A program made the position numbers and the translations under genes. The notes under the pieces are model-generated. The model was given only the letters and a program-made list of their open reading frames with translations. It was not told the origin of the DNA and made no database searches. From assembly GCA_949282255.1 (NCBI GenBank), contig CASDPA010000005.1:50283-114282 (forward strand): a stretch of 64,000 bases of DNA, written 5' to 3'. Shown piece after piece: positions 9,056-17,601 of the stretch. Position 1 is the stretch's first letter. Each line of letters starts with the position of its first letter. This DNA is from an uncultured Spirochaetales bacterium. Lineage in GTDB: Bacteria > Spirochaetota > Spirochaetia > Sphaerochaetales > Sphaerochaetaceae.

Positions 9056-9056
9056 A

Positions 9057-10529
9057 TCAACCCCTCAAATACTCGTTGATCGCTTTTGCTGCCTTCCTAC
9101 CCTGTCCCATTGCAAGTATTACGGTAGCGGCACCTAAAACGATATCACCGCCAGCAAACACGCCTTTGATGCTGGTCTCCCCTGTCTGCTCATCAACAAT
9201 GAAATTGCCACGCTTATTCACTTCTATTTCCGGAGTGGTGAGCTTGATAAGCGGATTCGAGGCGTTTCCGATGGCAACGATCACCGCATCATACGGTTTT
9301 TCAAAATCGCTGCCGGGAATCTCCACAGGACTCCTTCTGCCGCTGGAATCAGGTTCCCCCAATTCACATTTGCGTATTCTAAGTCCGCAAACCCTGCCAT
9401 TCTCATCGCCGATGACCGCCACAGGCTGGCTGAGCATCATTATGTTACACCCTTCCTCTATGGCATGCTCCACCTCTTCCTTCCTGGCGGGCATTTCAGC
9501 CTGTGTACGCCTGTATACGATATCGACACTCTCGGCTCCGAGCCTGAGGGCTGTCCTTGCGGCATCCATTGCAACGTTTCCTCCTCCGAGGACTGCAACA
9601 TGCTTAGCAAGATACTGCGGCGTATGTGAATGACCAGAATCATAGGCTTTCATCAAATTGCTCCTGGTAAGATACTCGTTCGCACTCAAAACACCGACAT
9701 AGTTCTCACCCGGGATTCCCATGAACTTCGGCAATCCGGCTCCGGTACCGATGAATATGGCATCAAAACCATCTTCCTCCATGAGTTCCTTGATCGTCCT
9801 GGTCCTTCCAACAAGAACATTGGTCATGATCTTGACGCCCATCTTCTCAAGCTTGGAAATCTCCTTCTCCACCAGCTTCTTTGGAAGACGGAACTCAGGA
9901 ATGCCATAGCTGAGAACACCGCCTGTCTTATGCAGCGCCTCGTACATCACAACCTCATGCCCGGCTCTGCGGACATCGGCGGCACAAGCAATGGAAGCAG
10001 GACCGCTTCCGACTATGCAGACCTTCTTTTTAGTATCGGGAGATACCTCAGGAACAGTCTCGTCGGCAAAATTATAATCTGCAACGAATCTTTCAAGGCG
10101 TCCGATCGCCACAGCCTGGTCAACAGATTTCATGGCCTTGCCAACAGTGCAGAATTTCTGGCACTGAGCCTCCTGGGGACATACACGTCCGCAGATGCTG
10201 GGCAATATGGAAGACTGCTGTATCACATCCAGCGCTCCCCTGAAATCCTTCTTCTGCACATGGGAAATGAAGCCGGGGATGTCGATTGACACCGGACAAC
10301 CCTGTATGCATGGCTTATTTTTGCAATTGAGACATCTCTGGGCCTCGACAACCGCAATATTCTCGGTATAGCCCAGCGCAACCTCATCCATGTTATGTAT
10401 GCGCTCTTTAGCATCCTGGCTTGGCATATCCTGATGAGGTATGGCCAAGCGGGCCTTCATATCCAGACTCTCCGGAAGAGATGCCAGAATTTCCGATGCT
10501 TTCTTGTCGAGTTCTTCCCTATTGGACAT
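9057..10529 (-). CDS. nfnB: NfnB: large subunit of NADH-dependent ferredoxin:NADP oxidoreductase (GltD-like)
   Basis: 490-residue flavoprotein of the glutamate synthase small-subunit family. Paired with the adjacent NfnA-like gene, it should form the electron-bifurcating complex that couples NADPH to NAD and ferredoxin. The N-terminal iron-sulfur cysteines (CLNCKNKPCIQGC, and CGRVCPQEAQCQKFC), an FAD-binding GSGPASIACA and an NADPH-binding GGGNVAMDAA are visible. No glutamate synthase large subunit (GltB) is nearby, which favours Nfn over a GOGAT role. It starts 1 bp after the nfnA stop and is followed directly by the PTS IIA gene. Similar GltA/SudA proteins are annotated as NADPH-dependent glutamate synthase. 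Confidence 0.88.
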   Translation of the reverse strand: MSNREELDKKASEILASLPESLDMKARLAIPHQDMPSQDAKERIHNMDEVALGYTENIAVVEAQRCLNCKNKPCIQGCPVSIDIPGFISHVQKKDFRGALDVIQQSSILPSICGRVCPQEAQCQKFCTVGKAMKSVDQAVAIGRLERFVADYNFADETVPEVSPDTKKKVCIVGSGPASIACAADVRRAGHEVVMYEALHKTGGVLSYGIPEFRLPKKLVEKEISKLEKMGVKIMTNVLVGRTRTIKELMEEDGFDAIFIGTGAGLPKFMGIPGENYVGVLSANEYLTRSNLMKAYDSGHSHTPQYLAKHVAVLGGGNVAMDAARTALRLGAESVDIVYRRTQAEMPARKEEVEHAIEEGCNIMMLSQPVAVIGDENGRVCGLRIRKCELGEPDSSGRRSPVEIPGSDFEKPYDAVIVAIGNASNPLIKLTTPEIEVNKRGNFIVDEQTGETSIKGVFAGGDIVLGAATVILAMGQGRKAAKAINEYLRG

Positions 10530-10530
10530 A

Positions 10531-11379
10531 TCAGGCCTCCCCTTCTTTTATCTGATTTGTAAGATGGCACACATGGTGAGCGTTGGCTTCCGCATCCCTG
10601 TATGTCCTCTGGCGGATCATCATATTGTCCCAATCGACCTCATGCCCGTCAAACTCAGGACCATCGACACACACAAATTTGGTCTCTCCCCCTACGGACA
10701 CACGGCAGCCTCCGCACATTCCGGTGCCGTCTATCATGATCGTATTCAGCGAGACAAGGGTCTTGATTCCATATGGCTTGGTGGTTGCGGCACAAAACTT
10801 CATCATCACCGTCGGACCGATCGCCACCACAAAATCCGGCTTATCATTCTCGCACAGCTCCTTGAGAGGCTCTGTGACAACCCCTTTCCTTCCATAAGAA
10901 CCATCATCGGTGATTACGATAAGATCCTTATCAAGGGCTCTCATCTCAGCTTCTTCGATTATAAGTCCCTTGTTTCTCGCGCCAATGATTATCCTGACAT
11001 CGTTTCCGGCATCCTTCAAAGCTTTTGCGATCGGATAAAGCGGAGCCACACCTATTCCTCCACCGACGCAGACCACCTTTCCAAACTTTTCTATATGGGT
11101 CGGCCGGCCAAGCGGTCCTAGAACGTTTTCAATATAATCCCCTTCGTTCATCAATGCCAAAAGATGCGTACCTTCCCCTACGGCCTGAAAAACGATTGTT
11201 ATCGTCCCTTTATTTGGATCGGCATCAGCGATCGTAAGCGGGATCCTCTCATTGAAATCCCCTCCTTTCTGGACGACCACAAACTGTCCGGCCTTCCTTT
11301 CCCTGGCGATCATGGGGGCTTCGAGCGTGAACCTGAAAACCTCCGCCGATAGCTTTTCCTTCTTAACTATCTTGAACAT
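10531..11379 (-). CDS. nfnA: NfnA: FAD/NAD-binding small subunit of the Nfn complex
   Basis: 282-residue protein of the sulfide/dihydroorotate dehydrogenase-like FAD/NAD-binding family. It has an N-terminal FAD domain (ERIPLTIADADPN), a nucleotide-binding VCVGGGIGVAPLYPIAK, and a C-terminal [2Fe-2S] cluster (GTGMCGGCRVSVGG, then FVCVDGPEF). In the Nfn complex this subunit oxidises or reduces NADH while its partner handles NADPH and ferredoxin. Gene order nfnA-nfnB with near-zero spacing supports this. It is the first gene of its operon. Confidence 0.88.
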   Translation of the reverse strand: MFKIVKKEKLSAEVFRFTLEAPMIARERKAGQFVVVQKGGDFNERIPLTIADADPNKGTITIVFQAVGEGTHLLALMNEGDYIENVLGPLGRPTHIEKFGKVVCVGGGIGVAPLYPIAKALKDAGNDVRIIIGARNKGLIIEEAEMRALDKDLIVITDDGSYGRKGVVTEPLKELCENDKPDFVVAIGPTVMMKFCAATTKPYGIKTLVSLNTIMIDGTGMCGGCRVSVGGETKFVCVDGPEFDGHEVDWDNMMIRQRTYRDAEANAHHVCHLTNQIKEGEA

Positions 11380-11467
11380 TGCTGGTTAAACTCCCTAAGG
11401 TTCTCTTGATATACATGGTGAAATATAGCCGAATTGCCAAAAAGATGAAAGGACAGAGAGGATAAAA

Positions 11468-11506
11468 GCAAAAAAAATACGGCACATCCTCTTCTGGACA
11501 TGCCGC
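11468..11506 (-). terminator. Rho-independent terminator downstream of hsp20 operon
   Basis: On the minus strand CGGCA and TCC pair with GGA and TGCCG (11480-11505, with a 2x2 internal mismatch), followed by a run of U encoded by the A-run at 11470-11477. It lies just past the stop of the second hsp20 gene. Confidence 0.6.
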
Positions 11507-11532
11507 AATATGTGTGTTGACCGTCTTCCAGT

Positions 11533-11937
11533 CTAGTTGATTTTTACCTCGATCCTCTTAGGCTCGGCCTTCTTCATCTTGTTGATCACAACAGTAAGGA
11601 TACCGTTCTTGCTTGAGGCACTCATGCCATCTTCATCCGCATCATCAGGAAGCTGGAAGCTTCTCTGGAAAGCAGGAAGGCAGATTTCCTTGGCGATATA
11701 CTCTTCCTTGGGGCTTTCCACTCCATCGCTGGAGATTGTGAGAACCTTGTGATTGCAGAGAACCTTTATCGATTCCTCATTATAGCCTGCGACTTCCGCC
11801 TCAAGCACGTACGAATCCTTTGTCTCATACACATCCACCGGTGGGAACTTGTCCTGAGTGGAAGACGCAAAGAAATCATTGAAAAAATTGTCAAAGACAA
11901 AAAGACTTGGATAAGTTCTGTTGATTATGTATCTCAT
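11533..11937 (-). CDS. Hsp20/alpha-crystallin family small heat shock protein (second of pair)
   Basis: 134-residue small heat shock protein, an ATP-independent holdase that keeps unfolding proteins soluble in the cytoplasm. The alpha-crystallin domain is visible from PPVDVYETKDSYVLEAEVAG to the C-terminal NGILTVVINK, with a basic tail. The start is ATG at 11937, after AAGGAAG. It is 48% or so similar in pattern to its upstream neighbour, so the two look like a tandem duplication and probably form mixed oligomers. Both are driven by the same sigma-54-type promoter. Confidence 0.92.
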   Translation of the reverse strand: MRYIINRTYPSLFVFDNFFNDFFASSTQDKFPPVDVYETKDSYVLEAEVAGYNEESIKVLCNHKVLTISSDGVESPKEEYIAKEICLPAFQRSFQLPDDADEDGMSASSKNGILTVVINKMKKAEPKRIEVKIN

Positions 11938-11950
11938 TTCATTTTCTTCC

Positions 11951-12361
11951 TTAGTTTTCGCCGTTTGCACCGACTTTCACTTCAATCCTCTTCGGCTGGG
12001 CCTTCTCTGTTTTTGGAAGGGTTATATCGAGAACACCGTTCTTGAACGATGCACTGACCTTTTCCTCATCAAGATCGTCAGGAAGCGTGAAGCTTCTTGA
12101 GAAATTCCTTACAGCTCTTTCCTTGACAAGGTACTTCCTGTCATCCACCTTCTCCTCTTCCTTCTTGCCTTCGATAGTCAGAACATGCTTTTCCACGAAT
12201 ACCGAGATATCCTTCTCCTCAAAGCCGGGAATCTCTGCACTTATCTTATAATTCTCCTGGTCTTCCCTGATGTCCACAGCAGGAATCTTGACTCCGGAGA
12301 ATACGGAATCCAGAAGACTGTCCAGATCGTTGTAGTGTTTGTGATATTTCATAATTGCCAT
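11951..12361 (-). CDS. Hsp20/alpha-crystallin family small heat shock protein (first of pair)
   Basis: 136-residue small heat shock protein. The alpha-crystallin domain runs from IPAVDIREDQENYKISAEIP to KNGVLDITLPK, followed by a short polar tail. AAGGAGG sits 8 nt before the ATG at 12361. It is first in a two-gene operon with a 13-bp gap to the next. The promoter directly upstream is of the -24/-12 sigma-54 type, and three related palindromes lie 75-165 bp further upstream, so expression should depend on an enhancer-binding activator rather than on CIRCE/HrcA, of which I see no site. Confidence 0.93.
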   Translation of the reverse strand: MAIMKYHKHYNDLDSLLDSVFSGVKIPAVDIREDQENYKISAEIPGFEEKDISVFVEKHVLTIEGKKEEEKVDDRKYLVKERAVRNFSRSFTLPDDLDEEKVSASFKNGVLDITLPKTEKAQPKRIEVKVGANGEN

Positions 12362-12405
12362 TTTAGGGCCTCCTTAAATTACTTTTTTGTTTGCACTTAC
12401 AATAT

Positions 12406-12422
12406 AGCAAAAGACGTGCCAA
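12406..12422 (-). promoter_or_regulatory. Sigma-54 (RpoN) promoter of the hsp20 operon
   Basis: Read on the minus strand, TTGGCACG-TCTT-TTGCT matches the RpoN consensus TTGGCACG-N4-TTGCW at every fixed base, with exactly 10 nt between the -24 GG and the -12 GC. It lies about 45 bp upstream of the first hsp20 ATG, giving a leader of roughly 34 nt. I found no comparable -24/-12 element elsewhere when scanning the window by eye for TGGCAC. Confidence 0.8.
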
Positions 12423-12488
12423 GTTAATTAAATTATTATAATACAAAGAATTAATTTTTTCCAAAAAAGGAAGATACCCATATTCAAA

Positions 12489-12587
12489 GTGTCAAAATGA
12501 CACAATTTTACAGAACCACCTTCATGATGTGTCATTTTTGAACGGGTGTGTTTTTACAAAGTTATCATTTTTGTATCATTTTGACAC
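12489..12587. promoter_or_regulatory. Cluster of GTGTCA-N3-TGACAC sites, likely enhancer for hsp20
   Basis: Three related 15-bp sites: a perfect palindrome GTGTCAAAATGACAC (12489-12503), a weak copy GTGTCATTTTTGAAC (12529-12543) and a near-perfect copy GTATCATTTTGACAC (12573-12587). Centres are 40-45 bp apart. They lie 75-165 bp upstream of the sigma-54 promoter, which is the usual distance for an enhancer-binding protein. They could instead or also act on the divergent gtrA gene. Confidence 0.55.
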
Positions 12588-12689
12588 ATGCATCAATATA
12601 ATTATTTATAATACAATAAATTAATAAAATATAACAATATTGCTTAAATAGCATGCATCACCATTTCGAGTATATTATAATCAACAGGT

Positions 12690-13100
12690 ATGAAAGGCAT
12701 ACGGGAATACAAGGACTTCATCATCTACTGCATCTTCGGTGCAATGGCCACCGGGGTAAACATGGTAAGTTACCATCTTTTATACAATATTGCAGGAATG
12801 GGAAATGTCATCTCCACCTTTCTTGCTTGGCTTTTTGCTGTGACTTTTGCATTCTTCACCAATAAGTTCTTCGTATTCGTTTCATTCGACAGGTCCTTGA
12901 AAACCGTAATGATGGAGCTTATTGGCTTTTTCAGCTGCAGGATTTCGACAGGGGTTTTGGACATCATCTTCATGTATATTACGGTTGACCTGCTCAGTCT
13001 GAGGCCTGTGCTGTTTAAATTCATATCAAACCTCATTGTCGGAATAATAAACTACCTGGTAGGAAAGCTTGTAATATTCAAAAAGAGGAAAAAAAGATAA
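12690..13100 (+). CDS. GtrA family membrane protein
   Basis: 136-residue integral membrane protein with four hydrophobic helices and the family pattern (FIIYCIFGAMATGVNMVSYHLLY, and FAVTFAFFTNKFFVF). GtrA proteins are thought to help move lipid-linked sugars across the inner membrane for cell-surface polysaccharide modification. The charged KKRKKR-like tail is usual. TATAAT at 12676-12681 ends only 8 nt before the ATG, so the mRNA is probably leaderless. No glycosyltransferase partner is adjacent. Confidence 0.85.
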   Translation: MKGIREYKDFIIYCIFGAMATGVNMVSYHLLYNIAGMGNVISTFLAWLFAVTFAFFTNKFFVFVSFDRSLKTVMMELIGFFSCRISTGVLDIIFMYITVDLLSLRPVLFKFISNLIVGIINYLVGKLVIFKKRKKR

Positions 13101-13349
13101 ATAAGGCTCAACATAACCTCTAGTACTCGGACTTTTCAATCGCAGCCTTGGCTTTCCATATAAAATAGCTTTGCCCCTTTTTGAGGCTCCATCAAAGCTA
13201 AAGATGATGAGCTTACGTGAAAACCTTGGGACTGTTTTTGAACCGATAGGTACTGAAAGACCTGTCGAGAAAATATCCTGTTTCACAGAAATTGGATGCT
13301 ATCTCCATTTCCATAAAGCAGTCAAAAACCAGTATTATATTATATAGGA
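13101..13349. other. Intergenic stretch without a supported gene
   Basis: No gene here that I can support. Short frames on both strands are open for up to 85 codons, crossing the end of gtrA, but none has a ribosome site or a family pattern. One minus-strand frame reads protein-like for about 35 residues and then hits stops, which could be a decayed coding remnant. Near the right end, AT-rich TATTATATTATATAGG could hold a -10 box for the glycosidase gene. Confidence 0.3.
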
Positions 13350-13398
13350 CGGTAATTCCGTTTTCGATGTGGGCAGCCGGACGGAGCAGGCATTACCG
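13350..13398 (+). promoter_or_regulatory. Stem-loop in the 5' leader of the GH2 glycosidase gene
   Basis: CGGTAAT (13350-13356) pairs with ATTACCG (13392-13398), and nested inside TCCGT (13357-13361) pairs with ACGGA (13381-13385), leaving a one-sided bulge GCAGGC. It directly follows an AT-rich stretch suitable as a -10 region and would be at the 5' end of the mRNA. It does not match a riboswitch class I know. Confidence 0.35.
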
Positions 13399-13447
13399 AT
13401 GGATGCGGAGCAAAAAGGGACCGTGATACTTTGACAAGGAGAAAAGG

Positions 13448-15721
13448 ATGAGGATCATCAAAAACATCAGCAATGGATGGCTTTTTAAAAAAGGTGCATG
13501 GCAGAATGAGAAGGATTTCAAGGATTTCACAATGGTCGATCTTCCCCATACCTGGAACGCATATGACGGACAGGATGGAGGAGCCGACTACTACAGGGGA
13601 AAAGGGACCTATGTTTATAAGCTTTTCAGACCAGATACCCCAGAAGGCTATCTCCACTATCTTGAATTCAAAGGTGCAAATGCAATAGCCCAGGTATTCC
13701 TGGATGGAAAAGAAGTGTGTGAACACAAGGGTGGATACTCAACCTTCCGTGTAGAGATAACAAAGGAGATAAAAGACAAGCCTTTTGTTTTGGTTTCTGT
13801 CGTCGTAGATAATGCGGACCACTCTGACGTCTATCCGCAAATGGCCGATTTCACATTCTATGGTGGACTATACCGGGAAGTGGAGCTCATCAGTGTCCCC
13901 CCAACCCATCTTGATCTTGAATATTTTTCCGGTCCGGGATTCCAATACACCTCAAGAGTTGTGGGCGACGATGCATATGTCGATGTGGCGGCATGGATCA
14001 AAAATCCATATAAGCAGGACATGGTCCGTTTCTGCCTAAGCAACGACAGCGGAGAAACCGTATGTGAAAAATATGAAAGGGCTGAAGAGATGGTGAAAGC
14101 GAGCCTGTTTATCGAAAATGCCCATCTGTGGCAGGGAGTGAAGGACCCATACCTATATAATCTGGAAATCAGCATCGTAAGGAACAACGAGACATTGGAC
14201 ATGTCCGGATGCGATGTGGGAATAAGGTATTTCTCGGTCGATCCGGAAAAGGGATTCTTCTTGAACGGATGCCAGATGCCATTAAGAGGCGTTTCGCGCC
14301 ATCAGGACAAGCTGATGCTGGGCAACGCACTCAATGAAGAGGATCATTACATCGACTGCGAGCTCATTTCTGAAATAGGTGCCAATACGATAAGGCTGGC
14401 ACACTATCAGCACAGCCAGACATTTTATACAGCCTGCGACGAGTATGGATTTGTCGTATGGGCAGAAATCCCATTCATCAGCGTCATGAGCATGGACAAG
14501 GCGGCGCATGAGAATGCAATGCTCCAGATGAAAGAGCTGATCATACAAAATTTCAACCACCCTTCCATCTGTTTCTGGGGCATTTCCAATGAGATCACGA
14601 TAGGTGGAGAGCGGGAAGGACTTGTTGAGAACCTTAAGGAGCTGAACAGTCTGGCAAAGAAACTGGATCCGACAAGGCTCACCACAATGGCCCAGGTATC
14701 GATGCTTCCCATAAACAGCGAGCAGAACGACATAACGGATGTGGTATCCTACAACCACTACTTCGGATGGTACGGAGGAAGTCTTGAGGATAATGAGAAA
14801 TGGGTCGACAATTTCCATCAGAAGTATCCAAATAGATGCCTTGGCCTTTCCGAATACGGGGCGGAAGGGATTATCAGCTGGCATTCAGACGATCCCAAAT
14901 GCAAGGATTACAGTGAGGAATACCAGGCAAAATACCATGAACATATGGCCGATGTGATATCAAGACGCCCCTATCTCTGGGCCACCCACGTATGGAACAT
15001 GTTCGATTTCGGATGCGATGCAAGGGATGAAGGTGGAGTTAAGGGCCGCAACAACAAAGGGCTGATGACAATCGACAGGGAAATACGAAAAGATGCTTTC
15101 TATGTCTACAAGGCATATTGGTCCGACGATCAGTTCGTCCATATAGCAGGAAGGAGATACAGCCAAAGACCATATGACAAAATGGATGTGAAGGTATATT
15201 CGAACCAGAATGAGGTGACTCTGTTTTCAAACGGCAAGGAAATCGGAACTCAAAAAGGAAGCAGGATATTCATTTTCAAGGACGTGCCGCTTCTGGACGG
15301 AAACAATACGATAAAGGCCGTTGGAAGTTCAGGAGCATCGGATACCGTAATATTCACCAGGGTCAAGGAGCCTGTTCCCGGCTACATCATGCCTGAAGAT
15401 CCCGAAGACAAAGAAGACGGAGTGAAGAACTGGTTTGACGATCTTGATGTTGATGCCCCAACTCCTGAGCTCACCTTCGACGAAAGCTGTTTCAGCATAA
15501 ACGACAAGATAAAAGACATTTTTGAAAATGAGGATGCCGGATGCGTGGTTTCCTCAGCCATCAGCAAATTCACTGGTAAGAAAATAAAGAAGTCCATGCT
15601 GATGGTCATGGCAAACGCCAGTTTGAAGGATATCGCAGGAATTGCGGGCGGCAGCAGGAAGCAAGAGGTTGATAGGATGCTGGGGTTCATGAACAGCGAA
15701 TTACAGAAAATCAAAAAGTAA
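13448..15721 (+). CDS. Glycoside hydrolase family 2 protein (beta-galactosidase-like)
   Basis: 757-residue GH2 enzyme, probably a cytoplasmic beta-galactosidase or related beta-glycosidase: no signal peptide is present. In order: a sugar-binding jelly roll (VDLPHTWNAYDGQDGG, FYGGLYREVELI), an immunoglobulin-like domain, the TIM barrel with acid/base E382 (ISNE) and nucleophile E469 (LSEYGAEG), a C-terminal Ig-like domain (VTLFSNGKEIG), and a helical tail rich in charged residues that I do not recognise. AAGGAG precedes the ATG. The exact substrate cannot be told; beta-glucuronidase and beta-mannosidase are related. No transporter or regulator is adjacent. Confidence 0.92.
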   Translation: MRIIKNISNGWLFKKGAWQNEKDFKDFTMVDLPHTWNAYDGQDGGADYYRGKGTYVYKLFRPDTPEGYLHYLEFKGANAIAQVFLDGKEVCEHKGGYSTFRVEITKEIKDKPFVLVSVVVDNADHSDVYPQMADFTFYGGLYREVELISVPPTHLDLEYFSGPGFQYTSRVVGDDAYVDVAAWIKNPYKQDMVRFCLSNDSGETVCEKYERAEEMVKASLFIENAHLWQGVKDPYLYNLEISIVRNNETLDMSGCDVGIRYFSVDPEKGFFLNGCQMPLRGVSRHQDKLMLGNALNEEDHYIDCELISEIGANTIRLAHYQHSQTFYTACDEYGFVVWAEIPFISVMSMDKAAHENAMLQMKELIIQNFNHPSICFWGISNEITIGGEREGLVENLKELNSLAKKLDPTRLTTMAQVSMLPINSEQNDITDVVSYNHYFGWYGGSLEDNEKWVDNFHQKYPNRCLGLSEYGAEGIISWHSDDPKCKDYSEEYQAKYHEHMADVISRRPYLWATHVWNMFDFGCDARDEGGVKGRNNKGLMTIDREIRKDAFYVYKAYWSDDQFVHIAGRRYSQRPYDKMDVKVYSNQNEVTLFSNGKEIGTQKGSRIFIFKDVPLLDGNNTIKAVGSSGASDTVIFTRVKEPVPGYIMPEDPEDKEDGVKNWFDDLDVDAPTPELTFDESCFSINDKIKDIFENEDAGCVVSSAISKFTGKKIKKSMLMVMANASLKDIAGIAGGSRKQEVDRMLGFMNSELQKIKK

Positions 15722-15729
15722 AAGCCTGA

Positions 15730-15754
15730 GGGGTGTACCAGCACCCCTTTGCTT
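15730..15754 (+). terminator. Terminator-like hairpin after the GH2 gene
   Basis: GGGGTG (15730-15735) pairs with CACCCC (15742-15747) and is followed by TTTGCTTT. The T-run is interrupted, so termination may be partial. Confidence 0.5.
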
Positions 15755-15816
15755 TGCAAAAAGATACCATTGCACTTATTTACATTGCTCTAAGGATAAT
15801 ATAGACTTACCAGGCT

Positions 15817-17601
15817 ATGGAAATATTACCGGAATTTAAGATGCTCGGGCTCTCTGACGAGACTATAAGGGCCCTTCAGGAAAAAGGCTTCACATCCCCT
15901 ACCGAAATACAAAAATTATGCATTCCCCTGCTGCTCAAGGAGGACACCGAAGTCATAGGACAAGCCCAGACAGGAACAGGAAAGACAGCGGCCTTCGGCC
16001 TGCCAATAATAGAAACGCTTGAAGGAGGAGGAAATCTGGAGGCCCTGATACTCTGTCCTACCAGGGAACTTGCAATCCAGGTATCCGAGGAAATCCGGTC
16101 CCTTGAGGGAAAGAAAAATCTGATCGTTGAGGCTGTTTACGGAGGAGCCTCGATAGAAATGCAGATAAAAAAGCTGAAAAAGGGTGTGGATGTCGTGGTC
16201 GGGACTCCAGGCAGGATCCTTGATCATATACGCAGAAACACAATAAGATTATCTGCTCTAAAGTTCTGTGTGCTGGATGAAGCGGATGAAATGCTGGATA
16301 TGGGCTTCATTGAAGACATAGAAGCAATCCTTGCACAAACGCCGGAAAACAAAAGGATGCTGATGTTCAGTGCAACCATGCCGAAAATGGTACTTTCCAT
16401 AGCGGAAAAGTTCATGCATGATTATCAGCTCATAAGAACTGAAAAAAAGGATACAAGCTGCAGGATGACCAGGCAGATAGCCTATATCGTCAAAGAAAGT
16501 GAAAAGCTTGAGGCACTTACCAGAATCATCGACAGCGAAGCCTATTTTTACGGCGTGATTTTCTGCCGTACAAAAATCCAATGCGAGGAGATTGCAGAAC
16601 GCTTGATCCATAGAGGATATGGAGCCTCCGCCCTTCATGGGGATCTTTCCCAAAGGGAGAGGGAAACTATCTTGAAGGGAATAAAGGAACATCGTAGCGA
16701 GATTCTCGTTGCAACGGATGTAGCCTCCCGCGGCCTTGATATACAAGAGCTTTCCCATGTAGTAAACTTTTCCGTCCCCGACGATCCTGAAATCTACATT
16801 CATCGCGTCGGAAGGACCGGGCGGGCCGGGCATGAAGGCATTGCCATAACGCTCTGTGGGCCGAGGGAGACCAGGAAGCTTGCTTTTATCGAGCGCACCA
16901 CATCATCGAAGATAGAGAGATTGGAGGTTCCTGCAATACGGCAGGTTCTTGCCGCAAAGAAAGAAAAGATTGTCATGGATCTCAAGAAAAAGCTTTCGGC
17001 AGATGCCCAAAAGGAATATTTGGTTATTGCCATGGAAGCATTGGAGACAACCAAGGATCCCCTGGCCGCTTTCGCTTGCCTGATCCAGGCATTATACGGA
17101 AACCAGCTCGATGAGAAGCTTTATGCAGAGATTTCAAGCGGAAAGGATAAAAAGAAGGAAAGCAAAAAGGAAAAGCCGGTTTTTGGAGAAAGAAAGGAGG
17201 ATGAAGAGCTTACAAGGATATTCATCGCCCGAGGCAAAAGGGATGGTGTCACAAAGCGCTCTCTGGCCGGAATCCTTTGCGACCAGGTCGGATTAAGGGA
17301 TGCGGAGCTGCATAACATCGAAGTTTTGGATGATTTTTCGTTTGTAAGCGCAGCAGAGCCGGTAGCAAAGAAAATACTGAAATATTTTTCCGTTCCAAAG
17401 GGAAAAGGAAAACCGATTGCAACAAGGGCAAAAGAGGAAAGGCATCAGGCAAACAGAAAAAGCAGACCTATCTCAAGAAGAGGCAACAAGCATTTTGAGG
17501 AATATCAACCATACGGCAGGGATACCAGGGATGGGGAATACGAAGACTTTTGCATGAGTGGAAAAAAACATAAGGAAAAAGGAAGGAAGAAAAGAAAATG
17601 A
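15817..17601 (+). CDS. deaD: DEAD-box RNA helicase with C-terminal DbpA-type RNA-binding domain
   Basis: 594-residue ATP-dependent RNA helicase of the DeaD/CsdA type, acting in ribosome assembly and mRNA unwinding. Motifs in order: Q motif (GFTSPTEIQ), Walker A AQTGTGKT (50-57), PTRELA, TPGR, DEAD, SAT, and HRVGRTGR. After a linker rich in Lys and Glu comes a DbpA-like RRM fold (RIFIARGKRDGVTKRSL to DDFSFVSA) and a basic tail (KHKEKGRKKRK). The stop overlaps the glf start by 4 bp. A different protein in this window (29218-29802) carries a similar C-terminal domain without a helicase. Confidence 0.93.
   Translation: MEILPEFKMLGLSDETIRALQEKGFTSPTEIQKLCIPLLLKEDTEVIGQAQTGTGKTAAFGLPIIETLEGGGNLEALILCPTRELAIQVSEEIRSLEGKKNLIVEAVYGGASIEMQIKKLKKGVDVVVGTPGRILDHIRRNTIRLSALKFCVLDEADEMLDMGFIEDIEAILAQTPENKRMLMFSATMPKMVLSIAEKFMHDYQLIRTEKKDTSCRMTRQIAYIVKESEKLEALTRIIDSEAYFYGVIFCRTKIQCEEIAERLIHRGYGASALHGDLSQRERETILKGIKEHRSEILVATDVASRGLDIQELSHVVNFSVPDDPEIYIHRVGRTGRAGHEGIAITLCGPRETRKLAFIERTTSSKIERLEVPAIRQVLAAKKEKIVMDLKKKLSADAQKEYLVIAMEALETTKDPLAAFACLIQALYGNQLDEKLYAEISSGKDKKKESKKEKPVFGERKEDEELTRIFIARGKRDGVTKRSLAGILCDQVGLRDAELHNIEVLDDFSFVSAAEPVAKKILKYFSVPKGKGKPIATRAKEERHQANRKSRPISRRGNKHFEEYQPYGRDTRDGEYEDFCMSGKKHKEKGRKKRK

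Noticed and set aside
9057..10529. Glutamate synthase (GOGAT) small subunit
   Set aside because: No large subunit nearby, and the partner gene is NfnA-like, so an Nfn complex is the better reading.
13026..13286. 85-codon minus-strand frame overlapping the end of gtrA
   Set aside because: It overlaps a supported gene, lacks a ribosome site and matches no family I know; kept only as possible remnant sequence.
16258..16833. 191-codon minus-strand frame inside the DEAD-box helicase gene
   Set aside because: Antisense to conserved helicase motifs; no independent support.
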